11,043 nt of DNA from an uncultured Prevotella sp. (GCA_946625715.1 CAMOTK010000047.1:1-11043); one strand, 5' to 3'; positions 1-6,692 are shown, numbered from the stretch's first letter. Program-made: numbers and translations. Notes: generated by a model not told the origin, from the sequence alone.

Positions 1-360
1 GGCGGACAGATGGCACCCACCACGCTTATTGGTCAGAAGACGGCAACCTGTCCTTACGGTCGCGACCCGAAGCTGCATGGCTATCCCCTGAAGATGGCCG
101 ACATCGCAGCCGGACTGGAAGGTACTTGCTACGTCACGCGCCAGTCAGTGGAGTCGGTTGCTGCTATCAACAAGGCCAAGAAGGCGTTGAAGAAGGCTTT
201 CCAGGCATCGATGGACGGCAAGGGCTCCAGCCTCGTCGAGTTTGTATCGACCTGCAACAGCGGATGGAAGCTGACGCCCGCCAAGGCCAACGAGTGGATG
301 AAAGAAAACATGTTCCCCTTCTATCCCAAGGGCGACCTCAAGGATACAACGGGTGAATAA
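1..360 (+). CDS. 2-oxoacid:ferredoxin oxidoreductase, TPP-binding beta subunit (3' part)
   Basis: C-terminal 119 residues of the thiamine-pyrophosphate subunit of a ferredoxin-dependent 2-oxoacid oxidoreductase, a cytoplasmic enzyme that decarboxylates a 2-oxoacid oxidatively to its acyl-CoA and reduces ferredoxin. The frame is open from base 1 and begins GGQMAPTT, a motif typical of the KorB/VorA type beta subunit. Further typical stretches are PYGRDPKLHG, the YVTRQSV segment, LVEFVSTCNSGWKLTP and the C-terminal FPFYPKGDLKD. The ATG at base 10 is internal, not the start; the true start lies left of the window. The gamma subunit follows 27 bases downstream with no promoter seen between, so they are very probably one operon. 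Substrate (branched-chain 2-oxoacids as in VorABCD, or 2-oxoglutarate as in Kor) cannot be decided from this fragment. Confidence 0.9.
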   Translation, partial: GGQMAPTTLIGQKTATCPYGRDPKLHGYPLKMADIAAGLEGTCYVTRQSVESVAAINKAKKALKKAFQASMDGKGSSLVEFVSTCNSGWKLTPAKANEWMKENMFPFYPKGDLKDTTGE

Positions 361-361
361 C

Positions 362-385
362 TGACAATTGAAAATTGACAATTGA
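362..385 (+). repeat. tandem 10-bp direct repeat TGACAATTGA between subunit genes
   Basis: TGACAATTGA occurs at 362-371 and again at 376-385, separated by AAAT, so the unit has a 14-base period. The core CAATTG is itself palindromic. The pair fills almost the whole 27-base gap between the beta- and gamma-subunit genes and ends 2 bases before the gamma start codon. Similar AATTGACAATTG strings are, from memory, common in Bacteroidales intergenic DNA; that comparison was not run. Confidence 0.7.
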
Positions 386-387
386 TT

Positions 388-933
388 ATGAAGAAAGAAA
401 TCATTATATCCGGATTCGGTGGTCAGGGCGTGCTCTCAATGGGTAAGATTCTGGCCTACTCAGGACTGATGGAAGATAAAGAAGTGACGTGGATGCCGGC
501 CTATGGCCCTGAGCAGCGCGGCGGTACGGCCAACGTGACCGTTATCGTGAGCGATGAGCGCATCTCGTCGCCAATCCTTAGCCGCTACGACATTGCCATC
601 GTGCTCAACCAGCCTTCGCTGGAGAAGTTCGAACCGAAGATTAAGCCCGGCGGCATACTCATCTACGACAGCTTTGGCATCATCAATCCTCCGACGCGTA
701 AGGACATCACTGTCTACAAGATTGACGCCATGGACAAGGCGGCCGAGATGAAGAACGGCAAGGTGTTCAACATGATTGTGTTGGGCGGACTGCTGAAGGT
801 GGCTCCTGTGGTGAGCAACAAGGGCGTGGAGAAGGCTCTCTACAAAACGTTGCCCGAGCGTCATCACAGCCTCATTCCCCTGAACATGCAGGCTGTTGAG
901 GAAGGTGCCAAGATTATTACGGAAGTGAAGTAA
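388..933 (+). CDS. 2-oxoacid:ferredoxin oxidoreductase, gamma subunit
   Basis: A 181-residue gamma subunit (KorC/VorC type) of the ferredoxin-dependent 2-oxoacid oxidoreductase whose beta subunit ends just upstream. The gamma domain is part of the CoA/TPP-dependent catalytic complex in the cytoplasm. Visible landmarks are the N-terminal glycine-rich SGFGGQG at residues 8-14 and the family signature WMPAYGPEQRGGTANVTV at about 35-52, followed by VSDERISSP; length matches the family (about 180). I chose the ATG at 388, which gives MKKEIIISGFGG; an in-frame TTG at 382 adds only two residues and lies inside the repeat. Translation may be coupled to the upstream gene. A strong hairpin terminator follows 16 bases after the stop, so this is the last gene of the operon. 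VorC versus KorC cannot be settled here. Confidence 0.92.
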   Translation: MKKEIIISGFGGQGVLSMGKILAYSGLMEDKEVTWMPAYGPEQRGGTANVTVIVSDERISSPILSRYDIAIVLNQPSLEKFEPKIKPGGILIYDSFGIINPPTRKDITVYKIDAMDKAAEMKNGKVFNMIVLGGLLKVAPVVSNKGVEKALYKTLPERHHSLIPLNMQAVEEGAKIITEVK

Positions 934-949
934 GCACAAACAACTCAAT

Positions 950-990
950 AAAAAGGCGGCTCTCAGTGAAAAGAGAGCCGCCTTTTTTTT
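950..990. terminator. bidirectional intrinsic terminator between the oxidoreductase operon and pafA
   Basis: A perfect 10-bp stem (GGCGGCTCTC at 955-964 with GAGAGCCGCC at 973-982) closes an 8-base loop. On the plus strand it is followed by eight T (983-990); on the minus strand by five T (complement of 950-954). It therefore suits both convergent operons. The last two T overlap the pafA stop codon complement (989-991), so the pafA message enters the terminator immediately after its stop. Confidence 0.9.
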
Positions 991-2491
991 ATTTCGTAAT
1001 CTCAGTAATGGCCTCGCCGATGCAGGCGTTGGGCTGCTGGATGTGGAGCATCTGGCAGATGGTGGGCGCTATGTCGGTGATGTGTACTTCGCGCGATGTG
1101 GCGCCGTGAGGCACTTTCCATCCGTAGAAGAGTAAGGGGATGTGGGCGTCGTACGGGTTCCATTCGCCATGCGTGGTGCCCACAGCCGACGAGCCGTTGC
1201 CGAAGTTGTAGTGGTTGGGCTCGGGAATGAAGATGATGTCGCCTCCGCGGTGCGGATGGTAGCCCAAGAGTGCCCTGTCGCGAATCAGCGGTGGCATGGG
1301 CGTAGTGGCTGCTTTCTCGATGTCGAACACATACTGCATGTGGGGCAGGCTGCGCAGATAGTCGATGATGACCGTCTTCAGCTTCTCCATGTCGATGCCG
1401 TTGTCGCTGATGGCCTTGTGGTCGAGGTAGACACGGTAGTCGGGAATGCCCGAAATGAGTTTCTGCTCTACGCCGAAGGTCTTCTTCACGATGTTGTGCA
1501 GTTCGTTGAGCGTCTTTTCTTCCACCTTGCCGCCGTTGAGCTTATGGTCCTGCATGAACTGGTAGTTGTGGGCAGCGCCGTGGTCGGCCGTGAGGAATGC
1601 AATCCACTGGCCTTGTCCCACCTGTTCGTCGAGTTTCTTGAACAGTCGGGCCAGGTCCTTGTCGAGCGTCAGATAAGCCGCATCGGTGCGCTCGCCGCGC
1701 GTGCTCCACTCGTGGCCGATGACGTCGGTCTGCGAATAGCTGACGCAGAGCATATCGGTATATTGCCCCTTGCCCAGTTGCTCGCCTTCGAGTGCAGCAA
1801 TGGCCATGTCGGTAGTGACGGTGCCGCAGATTGGCGAGTAGCCTATTCGCGAGCCCACCTCCTGCACCGCCTTGTCTTTGGCCATGCGCTCGTTTTGCTT
1901 CTTGGCCCACTCAGGCAGTTGCTTCATGTAGTAAGAAGAAGTGACGAAGCAAAGATTCTTGGTGTCAATCCAGTAGGCGGCATTGCCCGAGCGTCCTGCC
2001 GGCAAGATGGCTGCGCGGTCTTTATAGCTGATGCCAATCACCTTCGAAAGGAAATCGTTGTGCAGTCGCAGCTGGTCGCCAATGGTGGTGGCGAGCAGGT
2101 TGACAGGCGACTGACGACACTTCTTGTTGTTGGAGCCAATCACCTGTACGGTGGTGTCGCCCGTGCAATAAGTCTTGCGCCCATCAATATAGAACGTGTT
2201 GCCGCAAATGCCGTGCAAGGCCGGAGTAGAGCCGGTATAGACGCTGGTGTGGCCAATGGCAGTGATGGTGGGGATGTAGTTGATAAGGCAGTTGTTGCAG
2301 GAGTAGCCTTGGTCAATCATACGGCGGAAGCCATCGGCCGTGAAGCGGTCGTAGTAGCGTCCAAGGTAGTCCCATCGCATCTGGTCGACAACGATGCCAA
2401 CGACCAGTTTCGGCTTTTCGTTGAATTGCGTCTGAGCTTCAATGCTGATTGTGCAGAGGCAAAGAGTTAGTAAAACAAAAATTTTTTTCAT
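989..2491 (-). CDS. pafA: PafA-type exported alkaline phosphatase
   Basis: A 500-residue alkaline phosphatase-superfamily phosphomonoesterase, predicted to be secreted to the periplasm by the signal peptide at residues 1-19 (MKKIFVLLTLCLCTISIEA). Residues corresponding to those known in Elizabethkingia PafA are visible: D36 (VVDQMRWD), candidate nucleophile T77 in PTITAIGHTSVYTG, N98 (GNTF), the K157-x-R159 pair in SYKDRAAILPAG, D256 and H260 (SQTDVIGH), D303 and H304 (TADHG), and H441 (TTHGEWNP). The 41, 21, 4 and 47 residue spacings between D36-T77, T77-N98, D256-H260 and D256-D303 match PafA, and the Lys/Arg pair favours a monoesterase over a diesterase. It begins 17 bases after cobC on the same strand with no promoter box between, so it is probably the last gene of the cob transcript. 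The upstream stretch is A-rich without Shine-Dalgarno. Confidence 0.88.
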   Translation of the reverse strand: MKKIFVLLTLCLCTISIEAQTQFNEKPKLVVGIVVDQMRWDYLGRYYDRFTADGFRRMIDQGYSCNNCLINYIPTITAIGHTSVYTGSTPALHGICGNTFYIDGRKTYCTGDTTVQVIGSNNKKCRQSPVNLLATTIGDQLRLHNDFLSKVIGISYKDRAAILPAGRSGNAAYWIDTKNLCFVTSSYYMKQLPEWAKKQNERMAKDKAVQEVGSRIGYSPICGTVTTDMAIAALEGEQLGKGQYTDMLCVSYSQTDVIGHEWSTRGERTDAAYLTLDKDLARLFKKLDEQVGQGQWIAFLTADHGAAHNYQFMQDHKLNGGKVEEKTLNELHNIVKKTFGVEQKLISGIPDYRVYLDHKAISDNGIDMEKLKTVIIDYLRSLPHMQYVFDIEKAATTPMPPLIRDRALLGYHPHRGGDIIFIPEPNHYNFGNGSSAVGTTHGEWNPYDAHIPLLFYGWKVPHGATSREVHITDIAPTICQMLHIQQPNACIGEAITEITK

Positions 2492-2508
2492 CTTTTTCTA
2501 TTTTTCTT

Positions 2509-3039
2509 TTATACTATGATTTTGATAATGCCGCCATAGTCGGTCTGGTTGTCCCAGGCCGTGGCTTCGGTGTAGAGGCCGGCGTAGATGCCTGCGCTGG
2601 CCAGGATGCCGGCATGCGCAAAGACGGCCACGCGGTTGTAGGACTGCCGGCGCAAGTCGTCGAGAAAACTGCACATGCGTCGGTACTGGTCCTGAAAACT
2701 TTCGCCGCCCTGTGTCGGCAGGTGCAGATAGTCGGCAAACCACTTTTGCAGATACGGGTCGCTGATGTCGTCGTAGCGCTGCATCTCCCACTGCCCCATG
2801 TTCATCTCCATGAGCCGGTCGTCGGTAGTGGCATCGGGATAGCCACAGTAGGCAGCCAGCTTACGGGCACGGGTGAGTGGCGAGGAGAAGACTTTGTCGA
2901 ACGCGCCGTACTCGGCCAGACGGGCCTTTGTGCGTGCCGCTTCCTCTTCGAAGGTGGCGGCCACGGGCACGTCGGTCTGTCCGTAGCATGTGCCTTTTGG
3001 CACGTCGACGCGTGTGTGTCTAATCAAGATAACTTCCAT
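2509..3039 (-). CDS. cobC: alpha-ribazole phosphatase, histidine phosphatase family
   Basis: A 176-residue histidine (branch 1, phosphoglycerate-mutase-like) phosphatase. The CobC reaction removes the 5' phosphate from alpha-ribazole phosphate or from adenosylcobalamin phosphate, the final step of nucleotide-loop assembly. Catalytic landmarks are R7-H8 in LIRHTRV with the CobC-like tail GTCYGQTDVPV (16-26), R57 in SSPLTRARKLA, E78 in LMEMNMGQWE, and the second His H142 in FAHAG. I chose ATG at 3037-3039 because it puts RH at the expected N-terminus; the frame stays open upstream to 3261, but that stretch is a shadow of cobS. The start overlaps the cobS end by 20 bases, indicating translational coupling. 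The specific function rests on operon context as well as motif, since this superfamily is broad. Confidence 0.88.
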   Translation of the reverse strand: MEVILIRHTRVDVPKGTCYGQTDVPVAATFEEEAARTKARLAEYGAFDKVFSSPLTRARKLAAYCGYPDATTDDRLMEMNMGQWEMQRYDDISDPYLQKWFADYLHLPTQGGESFQDQYRRMCSFLDDLRRQSYNRVAVFAHAGILASAGIYAGLYTEATAWDNQTDYGGIIKIIV

Positions 3040-3835
3040 AGTCGATGAGCACACAAAGATAGAACGACAGTTCGATGAGCAGGAACATGGCGCCGCAGCA
3101 GTCGCCGGTGTAGCCGCGCAGGCGTCGCCAGATGAGCATGTAGAGCAGATACATGACCAAGCAGGGCGGCATGGCCACGGCAGCCCACGAGAGTGGGGCG
3201 TCGAGCAGATAGTAGGTCGAGCCAATGAATGCGGCAAAGGGCAGCAACCCTTGCACGGCAAGACTGATACTGGCCGCGAGCGAGAACTTGCGGTAGACGG
3301 TATGCGACTTGGCCGTTTCTTCTGTGCGGGCGTAAGGCATCATGGTGACCATCTGTGCGGCCATCATTTTGGCAAACGGGTCGCCGGCGAAGACGGCCAG
3401 CGCAGCAATTTCTGCCGGCAGGGAATAGAGCGTGAGGAAAAACAACAGCATGTAGACGATGAGGCTTAGCACGCCATAGGTGCCGATGTGCGAGTCCTTC
3501 ATGATGTTGAGAATGAGCTGGCGGTCACGTCCGCCGCCACCAAAACCGTCGAAGAAGTCGGCCAGCCCATCTTCGTGGAAAGCGCCGGTGAGCAGCAGTC
3601 GAGCCACGATGGCCAGCACCACGGCTACGGCATAGGGCACGTAGTAGCTCGACAGCCAGAGCACGGCAGCCATGACGCTGCCCGTGAGCCAGCCCGTGAG
3701 CGGCCACTGCTCAACCACCGACTCGTATGCCTCGCGTGGAGGCTCGTGCAGTCGCCAGAAAGGCAGTCGGGTGAAGTAGATGAGCGACGCCCAGAGACGG
3801 TCGTACCATTTAGAAGTATTTGGTGATGTTGGCAT
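3020..3835 (-). CDS. cobS: adenosylcobinamide-GDP ribazoletransferase (cobalamin 5'-phosphate synthase)
   Basis: A 271-residue polytopic inner-membrane enzyme that joins adenosylcobinamide-GDP with alpha-ribazole (phosphate) to give adenosylcobalamin (phosphate). The family signature TGAFHEDGLADFFDG lies at residues 83-97, followed by the glycine-rich FGGGGRDR and KDSHIGTYG (113-121); the C-terminal GYTGDCCGA at 241-249 is also characteristic. Several hydrophobic spans are visible, for example near 54-83, 121-147, 191-210 and 212-233. Length is close to the family norm (about 250). The start overlaps the 3' end of cobT by 26 bases and the stop overlaps the cobC start by 20, giving a tightly packed cobT-cobS-cobC block. 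Confidence 0.95.
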   Translation of the reverse strand: MPTSPNTSKWYDRLWASLIYFTRLPFWRLHEPPREAYESVVEQWPLTGWLTGSVMAAVLWLSSYYVPYAVAVVLAIVARLLLTGAFHEDGLADFFDGFGGGGRDRQLILNIMKDSHIGTYGVLSLIVYMLLFFLTLYSLPAEIAALAVFAGDPFAKMMAAQMVTMMPYARTEETAKSHTVYRKFSLAASISLAVQGLLPFAAFIGSTYYLLDAPLSWAAVAMPPCLVMYLLYMLIWRRLRGYTGDCCGAMFLLIELSFYLCVLIDYGSYLD

Positions 3836-4862
3836 TTTGGAAGTTGTTCATTTCGTTCATCATGCGTACCGAAGAGTCGACAAGCGGGTAGGTGCAAAGC
3901 GCTCCCGTGCCTTCGCCCAGTCGCAATCCTAAGTTGAGCAGCGGTTCAGCACGCAGCACGTCGAGCATCAGCCGGTGGGCCTTCTCGTCGCCACAGTGGG
4001 TGAAAATCATGTAGTCCTGAGCGGCCAGACAGAGGCGGATGGCCGCCATGGCGCAAGCCGTCATGATGAATCCGTCAATTAATATAATAAGGTGTAGTTC
4101 GGCCGCCCGCAGCATTGCCCCAATGGCAGCCACCATTTCGAAGCCGCCGAAGTAGCGAATGATGGTGGCCGCGTCGGCACCGTGTTCGCGCAGATAAGGT
4201 TTGGCCTGCTCAACAGCCTTGCTGAGCACCTCGTACTTATGGTGCACGCCGGGCATGCCCAGTCCTGCACCGGCACCGATGCACTGTTCGAGAGGCACGT
4301 CGCCAAACAGATGGAGCCAGATGCTCGACGGCGATGTGTTGGCAATGCCCATCTCGCCGATGCACAGCACTTGGCACCCTTCGGCATGACAGTCGTCGAC
4401 GAGGTCGATGCCCACTTGCAGCGCCTGCTCGTATTCCTGTTCGGTCATGGCCGGCTCGTAGAGGAAGTTGCGCGTGCCACGGGCAACCTTCCGGTCGATG
4501 ATGCCCTCGACGCCCGACAAGTCGTAGTCGACGCCCACGTCGACGATGCGTAGCTTGAAGCCGTGCTGTCGGCAGAACATGTTGACGCCACCGCCACCGC
4601 GTGTGAAGTTAATCATCTGTTGCCAGGTGACTTCGCGCGGACTGACACTCACGCCTTCGCGCTCGATGCCGTGGTCGCCGCCCAACAGCAGGTGGCAGGG
4701 ATGATTGAGGGTGGGCGAGAGCGTCTGCTGAATCAGGCACACTCTCATGGCCAGCTCTTCCAGTCGGCCCAGCGAGCCTTTGGGTTTGTTCAGGTTGTTG
4801 ATTTTGTCCTGAATATCGCGGCGCATGGCCTCGCTGATATAGTCTATCTTAAAAGTCTTCAT
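3810..4862 (-). CDS. cobT: nicotinate-nucleotide:dimethylbenzimidazole phosphoribosyltransferase
   Basis: A 350-residue enzyme that transfers phosphoribose from nicotinate mononucleotide to dimethylbenzimidazole (or another lower-ligand base), making alpha-ribazole 5'-phosphate for CobS. Seen in order: KPKGSLGRLEELA (27-39), GGDHGI (61-66), VDVGVDYDL (107-115), GEMGIANTS (169-177), GAGAGLG with K209 (196-209), YFGGFEMVAAIGAML (237-251), LIDGFI (261-266), and RLGEGTGA (314-321). E317 in the last motif has the same number as the catalytic base of Salmonella CobT. The usual SHxSxExGH stretch reads THCGDEKAH (288-296), a modest divergence. The ATG at 4862 gives a normal CobT N-terminus; the frame remains open to 5198, but only as a shadow of cobU. 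It starts 2 bases after the cobU stop. Confidence 0.95.
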   Translation of the reverse strand: MKTFKIDYISEAMRRDIQDKINNLNKPKGSLGRLEELAMRVCLIQQTLSPTLNHPCHLLLGGDHGIEREGVSVSPREVTWQQMINFTRGGGGVNMFCRQHGFKLRIVDVGVDYDLSGVEGIIDRKVARGTRNFLYEPAMTEQEYEQALQVGIDLVDDCHAEGCQVLCIGEMGIANTSPSSIWLHLFGDVPLEQCIGAGAGLGMPGVHHKYEVLSKAVEQAKPYLREHGADAATIIRYFGGFEMVAAIGAMLRAAELHLIILIDGFIMTACAMAAIRLCLAAQDYMIFTHCGDEKAHRLMLDVLRAEPLLNLGLRLGEGTGALCTYPLVDSSVRMMNEMNNFQNANITKYF

Positions 4863-4864
4863 AG

Positions 4865-5392
4865 CTATTTGATTTTCACCGGTATGCCACTCACCATGAG
4901 CACCACCTCGTCGGCTTTTGAGGCCACGTATTGGTTCATCCAGCCTTCGAGGTCGGTAAACCGGCGCTGCACGGCATCGGGGCTGACGCCGCCCGAGCCA
5001 ATCTCGTTGGTCACGAAGATGAATGTGGCGTCTTGGCTGGTCAGCAGGTCGAACTCCTGCTTCAGTGCGCCGAGGGCGTCGTCGACGCTGGGCTGTTCCC
5101 AATCGGCCTTGCTGCGGTCGAAGAAGAAGTTGGTGCACCAGAGCGTGATACAGTCGACCAGCACCACACGTCCGGCCACGTTGTGTCGGCTTAGCCACTT
5201 CTCTTCCTCAATGTTGGTCCAGTTGGCGCCGCGCCGCTGCTGGTGCATGATGACGCGCTGCCGGAACTCGTCGTCCCAGATGTGTGCTGTGGCCATGTAG
5301 ATAGGATGGTCGCTAAGCGACAGGGCCAGTTGCTCGGCATGTAGGCTTTTTCCCGAACGCTGTCCGCCTGTGATGAGTATAATCTTTTTCAT
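4865..5392 (-). CDS. cobU: adenosylcobinamide kinase / adenosylcobinamide-phosphate guanylyltransferase
   Basis: A 175-residue bifunctional cytoplasmic enzyme that phosphorylates adenosylcobinamide and attaches GMP to give AdoCbi-GDP, the partner substrate of CobS. The P-loop is GGQRSGKS at residues 9-16. RVIMHQQRR (46-54) contains H50, the likely guanylylated histidine (H46 in Salmonella CobU). LVDCITLWCTN (78-88), TNEIGSGGVSP (128-138) and RFTDLEGWMNQYVASKADEV (144-163) are also family stretches. Length fits (about 180). The start at ATG 5390-5392 places the P-loop normally; in-frame extension to 5473 would run through the divergent promoter. It is the first gene of the minus-strand cob operon, and its -7 box ends only 5 bases before the ATG, predicting a leaderless or nearly leaderless mRNA. 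Confidence 0.95.
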   Translation of the reverse strand: MKKIILITGGQRSGKSLHAEQLALSLSDHPIYMATAHIWDDEFRQRVIMHQQRRGANWTNIEEEKWLSRHNVAGRVVLVDCITLWCTNFFFDRSKADWEQPSVDDALGALKQEFDLLTSQDATFIFVTNEIGSGGVSPDAVQRRFTDLEGWMNQYVASKADEVVLMVSGIPVKIK

Positions 5393-5397
5393 TGCTG

Positions 5398-5431
5398 CAA
5401 AATTAACAATATTTTTTCGATTTTTGTACAA
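5398..5431 (-). promoter_or_regulatory. Bacteroidetes-type promoter of the cob operon
   Basis: On the minus strand TAATTTTG (complement of 5398-5405) matches the -7 consensus TAnnTTTG. A TTG (complement of 5429-5431) lies 23 bases upstream as a weak -33 element. Only CAGCA separates the -7 box from the cobU ATG, so transcription should begin at or next to the start codon. Confidence 0.65.
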
Positions 5432-5456
5432 GAGTAAAAAAAAAAGTGTAACTTTG
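5423..5456 (+). promoter_or_regulatory. Bacteroidetes-type promoter of the OmpA-family gene
   Basis: TTTG at 5423-5426 (-33) and TAACTTTG at 5449-5456 (-7) are separated by 22 bases that include a ten-A run (5436-5445). Start of transcription is expected near 5460, giving an A/T-rich leader of about 25 bases before the ATG at 5487. The -33 elements of this promoter and of the cob promoter share the palindrome TTGTACAA at 5424-5431. Confidence 0.75.
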
Positions 5457-5486
5457 CAGCGATTTTTAAACATAACTTCAATAATA

Positions 5487-6626
5487 ATGAAAAAACTCTT
5501 ACTTATGTTTGCTGTTGCCGCTATGTCGGCACAGACTGTTTCGGCTCAGGCACTTGAGCCCAGTTCTACTTGGGATAACTGGTACATCGGCATCAACGGT
5601 GGCGTTGATTCGAAAACCATCCACAACTCTAAGCGTATGGCACTGAACTCTCACGCCGGTCTGCGCATCGGTCGCAACTGGACTCCGGTGGCCGGCTGGT
5701 TGGTTGAGGGAACCGTCTTCTTCCGCGACCGCGACTTTGGTTGCAGCCCCACATTCATCAAGTCGGCTTCTGCCGAACTGCTCGGAACCATCAATTTCTC
5801 CAACTGGTTTGGTGGTTACAAAGGTCAGCCCCGCTGCTTTGAAGTGATTGGTCTGTATGGTATCGGTTTCAACCACGTGTTTGGCGATGCCGTGAAGCAC
5901 ACCGACCTCGTGTCGAAGATTGGTTTCGACCTGGCTGTCAACCTCGGCCAGAAGCGTGCTTGGCAGATTTATGTGGAGCCCGCCATCAACTACAACCTCG
6001 AGTCGCCCGGCAACGTGCAGTACAACCTCAACCACTCTGCCCTGCAGCTGTCGGTTGGTGTGAACTACAAGTTCGGCAACTCTAACGGCACCCACAACTT
6101 TGCACTTGCTCAGCTGCGCGACCAGGCCGAAATCGACCAGCTCAACGCCAAAATCAACGAGCTGCGTGGCGACAACGCTGCCAAGGACCGCACCATTGCC
6201 AACGACCAGGAAGAGATTGTCCAGCTGAAGAAGGCCCTCAGCGACGAGATGAACAAGAAGCCTCAGACCATGCAGAAGGTTGTGAAGCAGGTGGTGAACA
6301 ACGTGCTGCAGCCCACTGTCATCTTCGGTCAGGGCAAGAGCACCGTCGACGCTGCTCAGATGGCCAGCGTGGCTATGGTGGCTAAGTATATGAAGAACCA
6401 CCCCGAGTCTAAGATTCTCATCAAGGGCTATGCTTCGCCCGAGGGCAATCCCGAGCTGAACCAGCGCCTGTCGGAGGCTCGTGCCAACAGTGTGAAGAAC
6501 GCTCTGGTGAAGCGCTACGGCGTTGCTGCCAGCCGTCTGGAAGTGAAGGGCATGGGTGCTACCGACGAACTGTTCGACGAGGTAGACTTCAACCGCGTGG
6601 CTACCTTCACCGACACCACGAAGTAA
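5487..6626 (+). CDS. OmpA-family outer-membrane protein
   Basis: A 379-residue outer-membrane protein. A signal peptide covers about residues 1-20 (MKKLLLMFAVAAMSAQTVSA). Residues about 28-197 look like an eight-strand beta-barrel, rich in alternating aromatic and glycine stretches (WYIGINGGV, YVEPAINYNL, LQLSVGVNYKFG). About 205-258 is a heptad-rich coiled-coil linker. An OmpA C-terminal peptidoglycan-associating domain spans about 275-374, with ILIKGYASPEGN (310-321) and LNQRLSEARANSV (324-336). R332 aligns with E. coli OmpA R286, but the position of D271 is serine (S317), as I recall for a subset of Bacteroidetes proteins. The start is fixed by the signal peptide; in-frame upstream codons to 5370 cross the promoter. 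It is monocistronic: own promoter at 5423-5456 and terminator at 6657. Probable role: envelope anchoring and a possible pore. Confidence 0.88.
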   Translation: MKKLLLMFAVAAMSAQTVSAQALEPSSTWDNWYIGINGGVDSKTIHNSKRMALNSHAGLRIGRNWTPVAGWLVEGTVFFRDRDFGCSPTFIKSASAELLGTINFSNWFGGYKGQPRCFEVIGLYGIGFNHVFGDAVKHTDLVSKIGFDLAVNLGQKRAWQIYVEPAINYNLESPGNVQYNLNHSALQLSVGVNYKFGNSNGTHNFALAQLRDQAEIDQLNAKINELRGDNAAKDRTIANDQEEIVQLKKALSDEMNKKPQTMQKVVKQVVNNVLQPTVIFGQGKSTVDAAQMASVAMVAKYMKNHPESKILIKGYASPEGNPELNQRLSEARANSVKNALVKRYGVAASRLEVKGMGATDELFDEVDFNRVATFTDTTK

Positions 6627-6656
6627 GCAACCGCTTTACACCACTTATACAAAGTT

Positions 6657-6692
6657 CCCCCGCTTCAGGCAGACGAAGCGGGGGCTTTTTTT
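6657..6692 (+). terminator. intrinsic terminator of the OmpA-family gene
   Basis: CCCCCGCTTC (6657-6666) pairs perfectly with GAAGCGGGGG (6675-6684) around an 8-base loop, followed by C and seven T (6686-6692). It starts 30 bases after the stop codon. The rest of the gap, 6693-6776, shows no recognisable element. Confidence 0.92.

Noticed and set aside
1142..2470. 442-codon open frame on the plus strand opposite pafA
   Set aside because: It is antisense to a gene with a full PafA motif set, has no recognisable domain or promoter, and follows from GC-rich codon use on the other strand.
3040..3261. N-terminal extension of cobC
   Set aside because: The extra 74 codons lie wholly inside cobS in another frame and have Cys/Pro-rich nonsense composition; the histidine-phosphatase motif requires the start at 3039.
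4863..5198. N-terminal extension of cobT
   Set aside because: It is an Arg-rich shadow of cobU; the standard CobT N-terminus begins at 4862.
5393..5486. Cobalamin riboswitch upstream of cobU
   Set aside because: The gap is under 100 bases, mostly A/T, and holds two promoters; no B12-box-like conserved segment was seen.
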